DNA of 64,000 nucleotides. Origin: JAWVYT01 sp046483065 (GTDB lineage: Bacteria > Gemmatimonadota > Gemmatimonadetes > Longimicrobiales > RSA9). The DNA lies in assembly GCA_046483065.1 (NCBI GenBank), contig JAWODW010000097.1, positions 92,813-156,812 of the forward strand, given 5' to 3'. The notes beneath the pieces were generated by a model. It was not told the origin of the DNA and did no database searches. It saw only the letters and a list, made by a program, of their open reading frames with translations. Position numbers and translations under genes: made by a program. Numbering within the stretch: position 1 is the first letter of the stretch; each line of letters opens with the position of its first letter. This document shows positions 35,503 to 44,550 of this stretch, piece by piece.

Positions 35503-36708
35503 ATGGCCATGATACCACTGCTCCTGGCCGCGGCGCTGATCCCTCAGTCGTCCCTGGCCACGTACCCGCTCCAGCCGCACGGCGGCCCTGAGGTGCGGGT
35601 CCACCGTCAGGCCACGCCCCTGGTGGCACTCCGCCTCTCCACGCCGGTCCCTGTGACGCTGCCGGAGGGCGCCGTGGAGCTCCTGCAGGAGCTGGCGCGT
35701 CCGGACGCCGAGGCGGAGGCTCGCCGGTTCGGCGCGCGGGTCTCACTGCGCCACGATCTGGGCCGTGCGGTCATGACCGTCACCGGACCCGCCACCGCCT
35801 TCGACGCCATGGCGGCGATCCTGCGGCGCGCGGCCGGGACGCCGGACCTGTCCGTGGCCGACCTGCGCCGTGCTCGGGCCCGTGCCGAGGGCCGGGTGCT
35901 GGCGCGCCTGGAGCAGCCCGCCCCCCGGGTCCGACGCTATCTCCATTACGGCCTCCACGGCGGACCGGAGCCCCGGGGCGCCGGCGGTACGCGACTGGGC
36001 CCCGAGGCCATCCGGCGGGTGGGGGCGGAGTTGTATCGCCCCGGCCGGGTCCGCGTGGTCCTGGTGGGCGACGTCCCGGATGTGGTGATCCGCTCCGCCT
36101 TCGGCGACTGGCCGACGGCACGGGAGGGAAACCGGGCGGAGCCACGGTTCGATACCGCCGCGGCTGCGGCCCGCCCCCAGGCCGATCGGGAGTGGGGCGG
36201 TATTGCCTTCCCCGTCGAGGGGGATCCCGCTGTCCTCGCCGTGGCTGCGGCGCTGGTGCAGCAGCGGGTGGAGCGCTCGGCTCTCCGGTACGGTTCCGTG
36301 GAGGCGTGGTACGAACCCGCCCCCGCGCTGGTACTGGTCGGCGCCGCCACGCCCGGCGACAGCGTGGTGGAGGCCAGCGCCGGGATCAGCGACCTGGCCG
36401 TCCGCGATGCGAGCGCCGTTCCACTGACGGACGTCCGTCGCTACCTCCGTCGGCTCATCGCCGAGGCGGCGGCGCTGGCGGGCACCGACGTCGTCACCCG
36501 GGCCCGGACCGCCGTCCGGCGCCGGCTCCTGCTGGAGGCGCGGACGGCCGCGGGGAAAGCGGAGGTCATCGGCCGGGTGGCCGATCATTGCGGTCCGGCC
36601 GTCCGCGCGGACGATTACCTGGAGCGGCTGGAGGGCGTGCAGCTGGCCGATGTCCGTGCCCTCCTGCGCCGGCTGCTGGAGACAGCGGCCGTGGTGGACG
36701 AGTCATGA
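35503..36708 (+). CDS. degenerate M16-like protein (no zinc motif)
   Basis: A 401-residue secreted protein (signal MAMIPLLLAAALIPQSSLA) with the fold pattern of one M16 (pitrilysin/MPP) half: an N-terminal domain with LPEGAVELLQELARPDA where active members carry HxxEH, a domain break near 170 (RPGRVRVVLVGDVPDV), and a second domain. The zinc-binding His and Glu are absent, so it is likely non-catalytic. Its stop overlaps the next start by 4 bases. The two gene products may form a heterodimer resembling M16 alpha/beta pairs, but neither half appears active. Confidence 0.65.
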   Translation: MAMIPLLLAAALIPQSSLATYPLQPHGGPEVRVHRQATPLVALRLSTPVPVTLPEGAVELLQELARPDAEAEARRFGARVSLRHDLGRAVMTVTGPATAFDAMAAILRRAAGTPDLSVADLRRARARAEGRVLARLEQPAPRVRRYLHYGLHGGPEPRGAGGTRLGPEAIRRVGAELYRPGRVRVVLVGDVPDVVIRSAFGDWPTAREGNRAEPRFDTAAAAARPQADREWGGIAFPVEGDPAVLAVAAALVQQRVERSALRYGSVEAWYEPAPALVLVGAATPGDSVVEASAGISDLAVRDASAVPLTDVRRYLRRLIAEAAALAGTDVVTRARTAVRRRLLLEARTAAGKAEVIGRVADHCGPAVRADDYLERLEGVQLADVRALLRRLLETAAVVDES

Positions 36709-37937
36709 GGGCGGCATCCACCATCGTGGCCGTGGCGCCGGCGCTGCTTCTGGTGGGGTGCGGGGGAGCAGCAGATCCCCGGGATCCGGGCCCCGCGCCG
36801 CTGCCGCGGGTGGCCGTGGTGGAGGAGCCGCAGGCTACGGCGGTGGCGGTGGCGGTGGTAGTGCCGGGGAGTACCTGGGAGCTTCCGGGCACCGAAGGGC
36901 TGACGATCCTGAGCGCCATGACGGCGTTGGAAGCGATCCGCCCCGCGCTCGACTCACTGGCTGCCCGGGCCCGCGTGGACTGCACACCGGCGGCGTTCAC
37001 CTTCACCCTGGCCGCGGCGCGGGACGGCTGGCAGGCGGCCGTCGATGTCTTCCTGGACGGTCTGTTCCGGCCCGCCCCGGGCCCCGAGGCATTGGAGCGG
37101 GCGCGCAGCCGGCTCATGGAGTCGCTCACGCTGGACCAGGCGAGCCCGGCGTGGCAGGCCCGGCTGGCGGTCCGGCATGCGCTCCATGGCGACACGCTCA
37201 CCTCCGGCTGGCTGGGCCCCGCGTGCGGCGTCCCGGAGACGCTCTCCCTCTTCGACCTCGCCGATGTCCGGGCCGGGCTCCACCGGTTCGCGCCACGGCT
37301 GGCCCACGCGGCGGCGCTGGCGCCGGAAGGGGCGGCCGTGGGAAGCCTGCTGCGACAGCGGATCCAGGCGGACCGGACGCCCGTGATCCCCGCGCCGCGC
37401 ACGGTGGCCGCCGGCCGCCGCTACGTGGAGCGGAACACGGTGACGGCATGGCTGGCGGTGGCCTTCCCGTTCGGTCTTGACGCAGACGTGGAAGCGATCC
37501 GGCTCCTGGGCGCCGTGGCGGAGGACGCCATCGCCCCGGGGGTGGACCACCCCGAATCCTTCACGGCCGACCACGAGATCGTGCACCACGGGAGAGGTGG
37601 GGCGCTGGTCGTCCGGGCGGTGACCACTCCCGCCGCCGCCGCCGATTACGCCGATCGGATCGAGGCCGTGATGGCCCGGGCCGTCCGGAACGGGGTGCCG
37701 GAGTCGGTCCATCAGCGCGTGGGCCGGCGCCACCGGGGACTCCGGCTGCAGGCGCTAGCCACACCCGAGTCCCGGGTCGCGGCGATGGCGCTGGATCTGG
37801 CGCTGGGTCGGCCGCCGACCGCGTGGCCGGACCTCTCGATTCCGGCGGAACGACTGCGTGCGGCGGCGGCTGCGCTGGGCCCACCGGCGCGCTCGGTGGT
37901 GGGTCCCGGCGCCGCGCGGCGCGCCATTCGACCTTGA
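36705..37937 (+). CDS. degenerate M16-like lipoprotein, partner of the preceding gene
   Basis: A 410-residue protein with a lipoprotein signal (LLLVGCGG, Cys at 19). It shows weak M16-like organisation: an N-terminal half with a conserved-looking VAVVVPGSTWELPGTEGLTI strand-helix region and a second half with NTVTAWLAVAFPFGL. The HxxEH zinc motif is missing. Start ATG at 36705 overlaps the previous TGA, implying coupled translation and a joint complex. It is unusually Ala- and Arg-rich, even for this genome. Family assignment rests on length, order and pairing. Confidence 0.55.
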   Translation: MRAASTIVAVAPALLLVGCGGAADPRDPGPAPLPRVAVVEEPQATAVAVAVVVPGSTWELPGTEGLTILSAMTALEAIRPALDSLAARARVDCTPAAFTFTLAAARDGWQAAVDVFLDGLFRPAPGPEALERARSRLMESLTLDQASPAWQARLAVRHALHGDTLTSGWLGPACGVPETLSLFDLADVRAGLHRFAPRLAHAAALAPEGAAVGSLLRQRIQADRTPVIPAPRTVAAGRRYVERNTVTAWLAVAFPFGLDADVEAIRLLGAVAEDAIAPGVDHPESFTADHEIVHHGRGGALVVRAVTTPAAAADYADRIEAVMARAVRNGVPESVHQRVGRRHRGLRLQALATPESRVAAMALDLALGRPPTAWPDLSIPAERLRAAAAALGPPARSVVGPGAARRAIRP

Positions 37938-37962
37938 TCGTCGCCGGACCACGGTCTACTTT
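37934..37962 (+). promoter_or_regulatory. promoter of the coiled-coil lipoprotein gene
   Basis: TTGATC (37934-37939), 17 bases, TACTTT (37957-37962), overlapping the preceding stop codon and about 40 bases before the ATG at 38002. Confidence 0.6.
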
Positions 37963-38001
37963 TAAAGCCCTCCGAGATTCATCTTTCCGAGAGATCCAAA
38001 C

Positions 38002-38781
38002 ATGAGAAGAGTGGTGCTGATGCTGGTGACAACCGTCGCCGCCTGGAGCCTGGCGGCGTGCGGTGGTGGCGATGTCACGGTGCGGGCGCAGCTGGCGCAG
38101 GAGATGGCCGACGTTGAGGCGGAGACCATGGCCCTGAGCTCCCTGCCCGTCCGACTCATCCCCTTCGACCGCGACGCCATCTTCGACTCGCTGTCGCAGG
38201 CGTTCCCGGAGCCGGAGCCGACGATCCCCGACTCCATCTTCGACCTCCAGGAGCGCGTGGTCGAGGCACAGGAGGAATGGCGCGAGGCGGAAGCCGAGTG
38301 GACCACGCTCCGCGACAGCCTCCAGGCGATCCTCAACCAGATGGAGGAGATGGACCAGGGCTCCGGTGAGTATTTCGTCCTCTTCCAGGAGTTCAACGAG
38401 CTCGAGGGCCAGGTCAACGACCTCGAGGCCACGTCGAGCGAGGCGTTCGAGGAGTTCAACGAGCTCCAGATGCGGTTGAACTCGTCGTCCCGGGAGATCG
38501 AGATCGCCCGGCAGAACTGGGCCGATGAGGCCTTCGCTCCCATCGACTCCATCTTCACGGCTCGCTTCGAAGAGCTCGGCCTCGAAGAACAGCGGGACAC
38601 GACCAATGCCCAGGGCATGGCCCGATTCCGGGGCGTCCAGGCCGGCCAGTGGTGGGTCACCGCCCGCTACGACCGCCAGTTCGATGAGCTATACTGGAAT
38701 GTTCCCGTCGAGGTCAACAGCGGCGAAGAAGTGTTGGTCGAGTTGATCGAAGACAACGCTGAGGTACGTCAGAAGATGTGA
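38002..38781 (+). CDS. coiled-coil lipoprotein, unknown function
   Basis: A 259-residue protein beginning MRRVVLMLVTTVAAWSLAAC, a lipobox with Cys at 20. Residues about 85-175 are strongly helical and rich in Glu/Gln, a likely coiled coil (ERVVEAQEEWREAEAEW, then FQEFNELEGQVNDLEATS). The C-terminal 70 residues look like a small beta domain that resembles a prealbumin or carboxypeptidase-regulatory fold (ARFRGVQAGQWWVTARYDRQ). I do not recognise a family. It is probably a periplasm-facing membrane-anchored spacer or sensor. The next gene follows after 7 bases. Confidence 0.7.
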   Translation: MRRVVLMLVTTVAAWSLAACGGGDVTVRAQLAQEMADVEAETMALSSLPVRLIPFDRDAIFDSLSQAFPEPEPTIPDSIFDLQERVVEAQEEWREAEAEWTTLRDSLQAILNQMEEMDQGSGEYFVLFQEFNELEGQVNDLEATSSEAFEEFNELQMRLNSSSREIEIARQNWADEAFAPIDSIFTARFEELGLEEQRDTTNAQGMARFRGVQAGQWWVTARYDRQFDELYWNVPVEVNSGEEVLVELIEDNAEVRQKM

Positions 38782-38788
38782 GGCGATC

Positions 38789-40951
38789 GTGCCTGAACAG
38801 ACGCGCACGGCGGACCGGGCGGCGCTGACGCTGGAGATCGACGGCGACAGCGTCGCCTGGCTCGTTTTCGACAATCCGGACAGGAAGGCCAACATCCTGT
38901 CCACGCCCATCATGGAGCGGCTGGACGGCCTCATCGGGGAGGTGGAGGACGGGGTGGCGGAGGGTCGGATCCGGGCGCTGGTGGTACGGAGCGGCAAGGA
39001 TGGCCGCTTCATGGCCGGCGCGGACGTGAGCGAGATCGAAAGGATCACGGACCCGTCGGAAGGCGAGGCGAAAGCCGCGCGGGGGCAGGCGGTATTCCAG
39101 CGTCTGCACGAGCTCCCGATCCCGACGGTGGCCGCCGTGGATGGCACGTGCCTGGGCGGCGGGACCGAGCTGATCCTGGCGTGCGACGTCCGGATCGCGG
39201 CCGACCGTGACGAGACGAAGATCGGGCTGCCGGAGATCAAGCTGGGGATCCTGCCCGGCTTCGGCGGCACGACGCGGCTGCCGCGGCTCATCGGACTCAT
39301 CGCCGCGTCGGACATCATCCTGGCCGGGAAGTCGGTGAACGCCCGGAAGGCGCAGAAGACGGGCCTGATCCATGAGCGGATGCACCACGGCGTGCTCTAC
39401 GACCGGGCCGGCGAGATCGCCCGGACCCTGGCGGATGGCGGGTCGCCGCCGAGCCGGTCGAAGCCCGGCCGGATCCAGCGGCTCGCGGAGGCTACCCCGC
39501 CGGGACGGGCGGTGATCCTGAAGCAGGCGCGCAAGCAGGTCATGAAGCAGACGAAGGGGAAGTACCCCGCGCCGTTGAAGGCCATCGAGGTGATGAAGAA
39601 GTCGGCGGGCACGTCGCTGGAGAAGGCGCTGGCCATCGAGGCCCGCGCCCTGGGCGAGCTCGTCGCCACCGAGGAATCGAAGCACCTGATCCACGTGTAC
39701 CACCTGATGGAGGGCGCCAAGAAGGCGGGCCCCGAAGCCGAAGGTCGGGCGGTGGAGCGGGTCGGAGTGCTGGGCGCCGGTGTCATGGGCGGCGGGATCG
39801 CCCAGCTGCTGGCGTACAAGGACTACACGGTCCGGCTGAAGGACATCGAGCAGAGCGCGCTCTCGGAGGGGCTGCAGCACGCCCGGTCCATGTTCGACAA
39901 GCTGGTCGAGCGCCACAAACTGGACCGGCGGGAGGCCGAGCGCCGGATGGGCGCCATTTCCCCGTCGCTGGACTACAGCGGGTTCGGCACCGTGGACGTG
40001 GTCATCGAGGCCGTGGTCGAGCGGATGGACGTGAAGAAGAGCGTGCTGGAGGAGACGGAGTCGGAGGTCCCGGATGACGCCGTGTTGACCACCAACACGT
40101 CGTCACTCTCCATCACCGAGATGGGCAGCGGGCTGGAGCGCCCGGAGAACTTCGTCGGGATGCACTTCTTCAACCCCGTCCACAAGATGCCGCTGGTGGA
40201 GATCGTCCGGGGCGAGGCGACGTCGGACGAGGCCACCGCCACGGTATTCGACGTGGTCCAGGGCATCGGGAAGACGCCGGTGATCGTGAAGGATGGCCCG
40301 GGCTTCCTGGTGAATCGGATCCTGACGCCGTACCTGAACGAGGCGGGGTTCCTGCTGGGCGCAGGCGCGTCCATCGCCGAGGTCGACCGAGCGCTGAAGG
40401 ACTTCGGCATGCCCATGGGCCCGTTCCGCCTTCTGGACGAGGTAGGGCTCGACATCGCACGGCACGCCGGCCGGACCATGGAGGACGCGTACCCCGACCG
40501 GATGGCGTCGTCTCCACCGCTGGTCACACTCGGCGACGAGTCGGACCGGCTCGGGAAGAAGAACGAGAAGGGCTTCTACGTTTACGAGGACGGGAAAGAG
40601 CAGCACCCCGACCCTTCGGTCTACGACGAGCTCTCCGACATCATCGGTGACAGCCAGACGTCGCTGCCGCAGCGGGAGATCGTGGACCGGTGCGTGCTGC
40701 CCATGATCAACGAGGCGGCCCGGATCCTGGATGAAGGGGTGGCGAAATCGCCGGGCGACGTGGACCTGGCCATGATCACCGGCACCGGGTTCCCACCTTT
40801 CCGGGGCGGGCTCCTGCGCTACGCCGACTCCCTGGCGCTCAAGACCGTCCTGGCCAAGCTCGAGTCGTTCGAGCGGCACTTCGGACCCCGGTACGAGCCC
40901 GCAGCACTGCTACGCCGGAAGGCCGAGGCGGGCGAAGGGTTCTACCACTGA
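38789..40951 (+). CDS. fatty-acid oxidation multifunctional enzyme (FadB/FadJ type)
   Basis: A 720-residue fusion of enoyl-CoA hydratase and 3-hydroxyacyl-CoA dehydrogenase for beta-oxidation. The crotonase half (about 10-200) has MAGADVSEIE and GTCLGGGTELILACDVRIAA, with the oxyanion-hole glycines, and GLPEIKLGILPGFGGTTRLP with a catalytic Glu. The NAD domain (about 325-505) opens with VGVLGAGVMGGGIAQLL and has MHFFNPVHKMPLVEIVRG with the catalytic His. C-terminal dehydrogenase domains follow (GPGFLVNRILTPYLNEAG). GTG start, 7 bases after the lipoprotein gene. No thiolase partner is visible here. Confidence 0.95.
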   Translation: MPEQTRTADRAALTLEIDGDSVAWLVFDNPDRKANILSTPIMERLDGLIGEVEDGVAEGRIRALVVRSGKDGRFMAGADVSEIERITDPSEGEAKAARGQAVFQRLHELPIPTVAAVDGTCLGGGTELILACDVRIAADRDETKIGLPEIKLGILPGFGGTTRLPRLIGLIAASDIILAGKSVNARKAQKTGLIHERMHHGVLYDRAGEIARTLADGGSPPSRSKPGRIQRLAEATPPGRAVILKQARKQVMKQTKGKYPAPLKAIEVMKKSAGTSLEKALAIEARALGELVATEESKHLIHVYHLMEGAKKAGPEAEGRAVERVGVLGAGVMGGGIAQLLAYKDYTVRLKDIEQSALSEGLQHARSMFDKLVERHKLDRREAERRMGAISPSLDYSGFGTVDVVIEAVVERMDVKKSVLEETESEVPDDAVLTTNTSSLSITEMGSGLERPENFVGMHFFNPVHKMPLVEIVRGEATSDEATATVFDVVQGIGKTPVIVKDGPGFLVNRILTPYLNEAGFLLGAGASIAEVDRALKDFGMPMGPFRLLDEVGLDIARHAGRTMEDAYPDRMASSPPLVTLGDESDRLGKKNEKGFYVYEDGKEQHPDPSVYDELSDIIGDSQTSLPQREIVDRCVLPMINEAARILDEGVAKSPGDVDLAMITGTGFPPFRGGLLRYADSLALKTVLAKLESFERHFGPRYEPAALLRRKAEAGEGFYH

Positions 40952-40959
40952 CGTCGTCA

Positions 40960-41538
40960 CTGCCACGCCCGGTCCGGATCCGCTATCGACGGCCGCCGGA
41001 CCGGGAAGACGTCTTCCACCAGACGCTGGTCTACGAGAGGGAGGACGCGCTGGTAACCTACATGCCCGCCGCCGGGGTCACCCGGCCCGTGGTGGTGGCC
41101 GGACGGACCGTCCTCGAGCCCGGCTCCCCCGTGGTCTGGTTCACCTTCCCCGGCGCCCACCACGACATCGGGCGGTTCCATACCGCCGATGGCGCTTTCA
41201 CCGGGTACTACGCCAATATCCTCACGCCCGTGCAGCGGGACGCCGACCCGCCGCCCCCGGGCACGCCGGCCATCGGGACCGTCGACCCGGACCGTCGGGG
41301 CGACGTGTGGCTCACCACCGATCTCTTCCTCGACGTCTTCGTCGACCCGGGCACCGGGATCCACGTGCTCGACCGGGATGAGCTGGATCGGGCCGTGGCC
41401 CGGGGGTGGATCGATGAGCCGACCGCCCGGACCGCCGAGCTCGAGGCGAATCGCCTCGTGGAAAGCGCCCGGATCGGCGAGTGGCCCCCGCCGGTGGTGG
41501 ACGCCTGGCCGCTGGAGCGGGTGGTCCGGCACATCTGA
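40960..41538 (+). CDS. DUF402 (FomD-like) protein
   Basis: About 192 residues if translation begins at CTG 40960; the first ATG (41062) would give 158. The frame upstream of that ATG reads PRPVRIRYRRPPDREDVFHQ, which looks like the usual DUF402 N-terminus, and no ATG, GTG or TTG occurs there, so a CTG start is proposed. Core motifs are WFTFPGAHHDIGRFH, GYYANI and DLFLDVFVDPG, with Asp residues that bind metal in FomD-like nucleotide phosphohydrolases. It lies 8 bases after the FadB-like stop. Confidence 0.75.
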   Translation: MPRPVRIRYRRPPDREDVFHQTLVYEREDALVTYMPAAGVTRPVVVAGRTVLEPGSPVVWFTFPGAHHDIGRFHTADGAFTGYYANILTPVQRDADPPPPGTPAIGTVDPDRRGDVWLTTDLFLDVFVDPGTGIHVLDRDELDRAVARGWIDEPTARTAELEANRLVESARIGEWPPPVVDAWPLERVVRHI

Positions 41539-41681
41539 CCCAGCCGACCCCTCGGACCCACGGCACGGCGCACCCACGGCACGTTGGACCTGCTGGGCAA
41601 GCAGGCACCTTCCGGGCGCTCCCGGGGTACGGGTGCACGGCGTACGGATTTCCTTTTTTGGATCCCCACTATGGAGGCAGA

Positions 41682-42404
41682 ATGCGGGAACGAACGACCT
41701 CGAACCGGCCCACAGGGCCCCGGCTCGCGGCCCGGCCGGCCGCGGTGACGCTCCTGGCGGCCGCGGCGGCCGTGCTCTCCATGCCGGCCACGGCGGCTGC
41801 CCAGTCGGCGGCGGCGGAGGCCGCACCGGAGAGCGCGCTGGATCGAGCGCTGGAGAGCCGGTCGAAGGGCGCCGAGAGCGCCCGCGTGGTGGTCTTCGAG
41901 ATCGCCGACTTCCAGTGCCCGTTCTGCGCCGAGTTCGCGGAGCAGGTGGGCCCGGCACTCCACGACAAGTACGTGGCCACGGGCCGGGTGCAGTGGGTGT
42001 TCGTGAACCTGCCCATGCACACCCACCCGCTGGCGTGGCACGCCGCCGAGGCCGCCCTCTGCGCCGGTGTGGCCGGCGGCGAGTTCTGGTCGATGCACGA
42101 CCGCCTCTTCGCCGAGCAGGACAGCTGGGTCGGGGCTGACGATCCCCAGGCCGTCTTCGCCGGCTATGCCGCCGATCTGGGCGTGCCCACCGACGCGTTC
42201 CGGACGTGCACGGAAGACGACCAGGTGGCGTCGATCATCCTTCAGGACCTGGGCTCCGCCGTGAGTGCGGGGGTCACCGGTACCCCGACATTCATCGTCA
42301 TGCAGGACCAGCAGGTGGTCGACCAGCTGGTGGGGGTGAAGTCGGTGGAGGAGTGGAGCGAGGTGCTGGAGGGCGCGCTGGCAGAGGACACGGGCGGGCA
42401 GTAG
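41682..42404 (+). CDS. secreted DsbA-like thioredoxin-fold protein (CPFC)
   Basis: A 240-residue protein with GGAGG 4 bases before the ATG. Signal peptide ends near ATAAAQ (about 40). The DsbA-like domain has the active site DFQCPFCAEF (about 85-94) and the cis-Pro loop GVTGTPTFIVM (about 195-205). Family members oxidise or isomerise periplasmic disulfides. It converges on the VKOR-DsbA pair, which could reoxidise it. Extra cysteines (ALCAGV, FRTCTED) resemble DsbA-like Thioredoxin_4 proteins. Confidence 0.88.
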   Translation: MRERTTSNRPTGPRLAARPAAVTLLAAAAAVLSMPATAAAQSAAAEAAPESALDRALESRSKGAESARVVVFEIADFQCPFCAEFAEQVGPALHDKYVATGRVQWVFVNLPMHTHPLAWHAAEAALCAGVAGGEFWSMHDRLFAEQDSWVGADDPQAVFAGYAADLGVPTDAFRTCTEDDQVASIILQDLGSAVSAGVTGTPTFIVMQDQQVVDQLVGVKSVEEWSEVLEGALAEDTGGQ

Positions 42405-42475
42405 CACGGCCGATCGGGCGGGACCGCCGGTCGGGCGTTGCGGGGGCGCGCATCCGCGGCCGGCCGTCGGCGGTC

Positions 42476-42919
42476 CTACTCCCCGCCCGCTCGCCTGAGC
42501 CTCCGGACCTCCGGCAGCGACAGCCCGAACGCCAGCGTGGCGAGGACCGCCGACACGATGCACCACTGGCACCACGCGTGGATCACGAACTCCTCCAGCA
42601 CGCTCAGGTAGATGGAGAAGAGGAACGCGGCGCCGGTCAGCGTGATGAGGGCGAAGGAGATCCACCGCTGGTGGACGAACCGGGGGTGTGTGCCGAGAAA
42701 CGCGGTGACGAAGATCGCCACATAGCCGGCCAGCCCCCAGGCGGCCACGGGGATCCCGAGGAAGTACGCCCACGGCGAGTTCTGGACCACCGCGCACCCG
42801 CCGTCCCCACAGGCGATGACGCCGAATACGCCGATCTTGTAGAGGAGCAGGTAGGTGGCGACGAGGGCGCCGACCAGCGCCAGCGTCGCCACCGCCATCC
42901 GGCTGCGGGTACCGGTCAC
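42476..42919 (-). CDS. VKOR-family disulfide oxidoreductase
   Basis: A 147-residue four-helix membrane protein of the vitamin K epoxide reductase family. The periplasmic loop cysteines are CGDGGC (about 37-42) and the quinone-site pair is AWCQWC (about 115-120). Such proteins substitute for DsbB by passing electrons from DsbA-type partners to quinone. Start overlaps the stop of the upstream DsbA-like gene by 4 bases, so the pair is a functional oxidative-folding unit. Confidence 0.93.
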   Translation of the reverse strand: MTGTRSRMAVATLALVGALVATYLLLYKIGVFGVIACGDGGCAVVQNSPWAYFLGIPVAAWGLAGYVAIFVTAFLGTHPRFVHQRWISFALITLTGAAFLFSIYLSVLEEFVIHAWCQWCIVSAVLATLAFGLSLPEVRRLRRAGGE

Positions 42920-43671
42920 TGGCCCGAGGCGTCCCCGTCCGTGCCCAGCGCCTGCTCGATGGCCTCGCTCAGCGGGATCACCCGAAAGTCGTCCAGGCGG
43001 CGGTTGTTGACCAACACCGTGGGCGTACCGCTGATCCGGAGCTGGTCACCGAGCCGGCGGTTGGCGGTGACCACGTCGGCGAACCGGTCGCTCTTCAGGC
43101 ACGACTCGAAGGCGCCGGTGTCGAGCCCCACCTGCTCGGCGTAGTCTACGAAATCGCTGACCACGGAGCCCTGCTTGTACGCCCAGCGGGCCTGCTCCTG
43201 GAACAGCTTGTCGTGGTACACCCAGTAGGCGCCGTGCTCCGCGCCCGACAGCTCCTGGGCGCCCGCGCAGCGAGCGGCGCGCGCGGAGAGGACCGCGTTC
43301 TCGTGGATGCTGACCAGCGGGAAGTCGTAGAAGATGAACTGGACCTCCCCGGTGCTCACGTACTCCTCGAGGATGGCCGGTCGGACCTGGAGCGAGAATG
43401 TGCCGCACGAGGGGCACTGGAAATCACCGAACTCCACCACCTTCACGGGCGCGTCGTCCGGTCCCAGCTTCACCGGGACGGCCTGCTCATAGAGCGCCCG
43501 TGTGTCGGGCACGTCCAGTTCCACGAGCTCCGTGGCCGCCGTTCCGCCGCCTCCGATCACCGCATACCCGATGGCCGCGATCCCGACCACCAGGATGACC
43601 CCCAACACGCCGTAGAAGGCAGTATTGCCCCCCTGGGCGGACTCCTTCCCTTTTCGCTTGCTCTGCGCCAC
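42916..43671 (-). CDS. membrane-anchored DsbA-like protein (CPSC), partner of VKOR
   Basis: A 251-residue protein: basic cytoplasmic head, one transmembrane helix (about 17-41), then a DsbA-like domain with active site GDFQCPSCGTF (about 81-91) and the cis-Pro loop ISGTPTVLVNN (about 217-227). Additional cysteines (RAARCAGAQ, FESCLKS) match the Thioredoxin_4 group. It is translationally coupled to VKOR, its likely oxidant. A second DsbA-like gene ends 72 bases beyond the VKOR gene on the opposite strand. The 162 bases upstream show no clear promoter. Confidence 0.92.
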   Translation of the reverse strand: MAQSKRKGKESAQGGNTAFYGVLGVILVVGIAAIGYAVIGGGGTAATELVELDVPDTRALYEQAVPVKLGPDDAPVKVVEFGDFQCPSCGTFSLQVRPAILEEYVSTGEVQFIFYDFPLVSIHENAVLSARAARCAGAQELSGAEHGAYWVYHDKLFQEQARWAYKQGSVVSDFVDYAEQVGLDTGAFESCLKSDRFADVVTANRRLGDQLRISGTPTVLVNNRRLDDFRVIPLSEAIEQALGTDGDASGQ

Positions 43672-43833
43672 GACCGATTTCTCCCGTTTCGATTGACTTC
43701 GCCGGTGCCTACGAACGACCTCAGTCCTTGGATACCCGGCAGAAGATGACGGCGTTCCAGGGGTGGTACAAGGGGGCGCGCACGGAGTCGTCTCGCGGCG
43801 GAGCCGGCCTCACTGGACGCTCGGGGGCCGTGG

Positions 43834-44550
43834 TCAGCCGTGGTCCGCCGCGGCGGTGCCGGCGGCGATGGCCTCGAGAGCACGCCGTGTGTCCGCCAGG
43901 TCTTCCAGCACCACATCGGCCCCCGCAGCCTCCAGCTCGGGGACGGAGTGCTTCCCGGTGGCCACGGCCACCGCCCAGACGCCGAGCTCCCGACCACAAT
44001 GGACGTCGAACGGGGTGTCGCCGATGATGACCACGTTCCGGCCGGTGAACTCGATCCCCGTGGCCTCCCGGGCCCGCTCCACGGCGATGGCCGGGAGCTG
44101 ATCGCGGCGCTCGTGGTCGCTGCCGTAGGCGCCGAAATCGAAGCGGTGCCAGAGGTCGGCGGCGCTGAGCTTGAGCCGGGCCCCGGGCTCGATGTTGCCG
44201 GTGAGGAGCGCCACCAGGTCGTCGCGGGTCTCGTGAAGCGCGTCGAGGAGGTCGGGCACGCCCGGGAGCACCTCCGTGGTGGTGCCGGGTCGCTCCAGCT
44301 CGTCTTCGAGTCGCTGGAGGTAGAGGCGCCACAGCTCGTCCATCCCGGCGTCGATCTCCGGGTCGTCGAGCCCCGCCATCCGCATGAGCTCCCGCACGAT
44401 CTGGGGGTCGGTGCGGCCGTGGAAGTCGTAGCTGTCGATGGGGCCCGTACGGCCGTAGACCTGCAGCAGCGCCTCCCGCACGGAGCGGGAGCCTGCGCCG
44501 TGGGCGCTGACCAGCGTGCCATCGACGTCGAAGAGGACGAGACGGGTCAT
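43834..44550 (-). CDS. HAD-family hydrolase (phosphoglycolate phosphatase-like)
   Basis: A 238-residue HAD enzyme. Motif I is VLFDVDGTLVS (5-15), motif II the LLTGNI segment (about 112-117), motif III a Lys/Arg region after SDHERRDQLP, and motif IV IIGDTPFDVHCGRE (about 175-188). A helical cap at about 18-85 makes it a subclass I member, like Gph. The substrate is not determined. ATG at 44550 overlaps the P1-peptidase stop by 4 bases. It is the last gene of the gyrA-headed chain. Confidence 0.9.
   Translation of the reverse strand: MTRLVLFDVDGTLVSAHGAGSRSVREALLQVYGRTGPIDSYDFHGRTDPQIVRELMRMAGLDDPEIDAGMDELWRLYLQRLEDELERPGTTTEVLPGVPDLLDALHETRDDLVALLTGNIEPGARLKLSAADLWHRFDFGAYGSDHERRDQLPAIAVERAREATGIEFTGRNVVIIGDTPFDVHCGRELGVWAVAVATGKHSVPELEAAGADVVLEDLADTRRALEAIAAGTAAADHG

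Noticed and set aside
42405..42475. Bidirectional terminator between the convergent DsbA and VKOR genes
   Set aside because: A 9-base stem can be drawn (GGACCGCCG with CGGCGGTCC), but the loop is about 40 bases and there is no T-run. Too weak to list.
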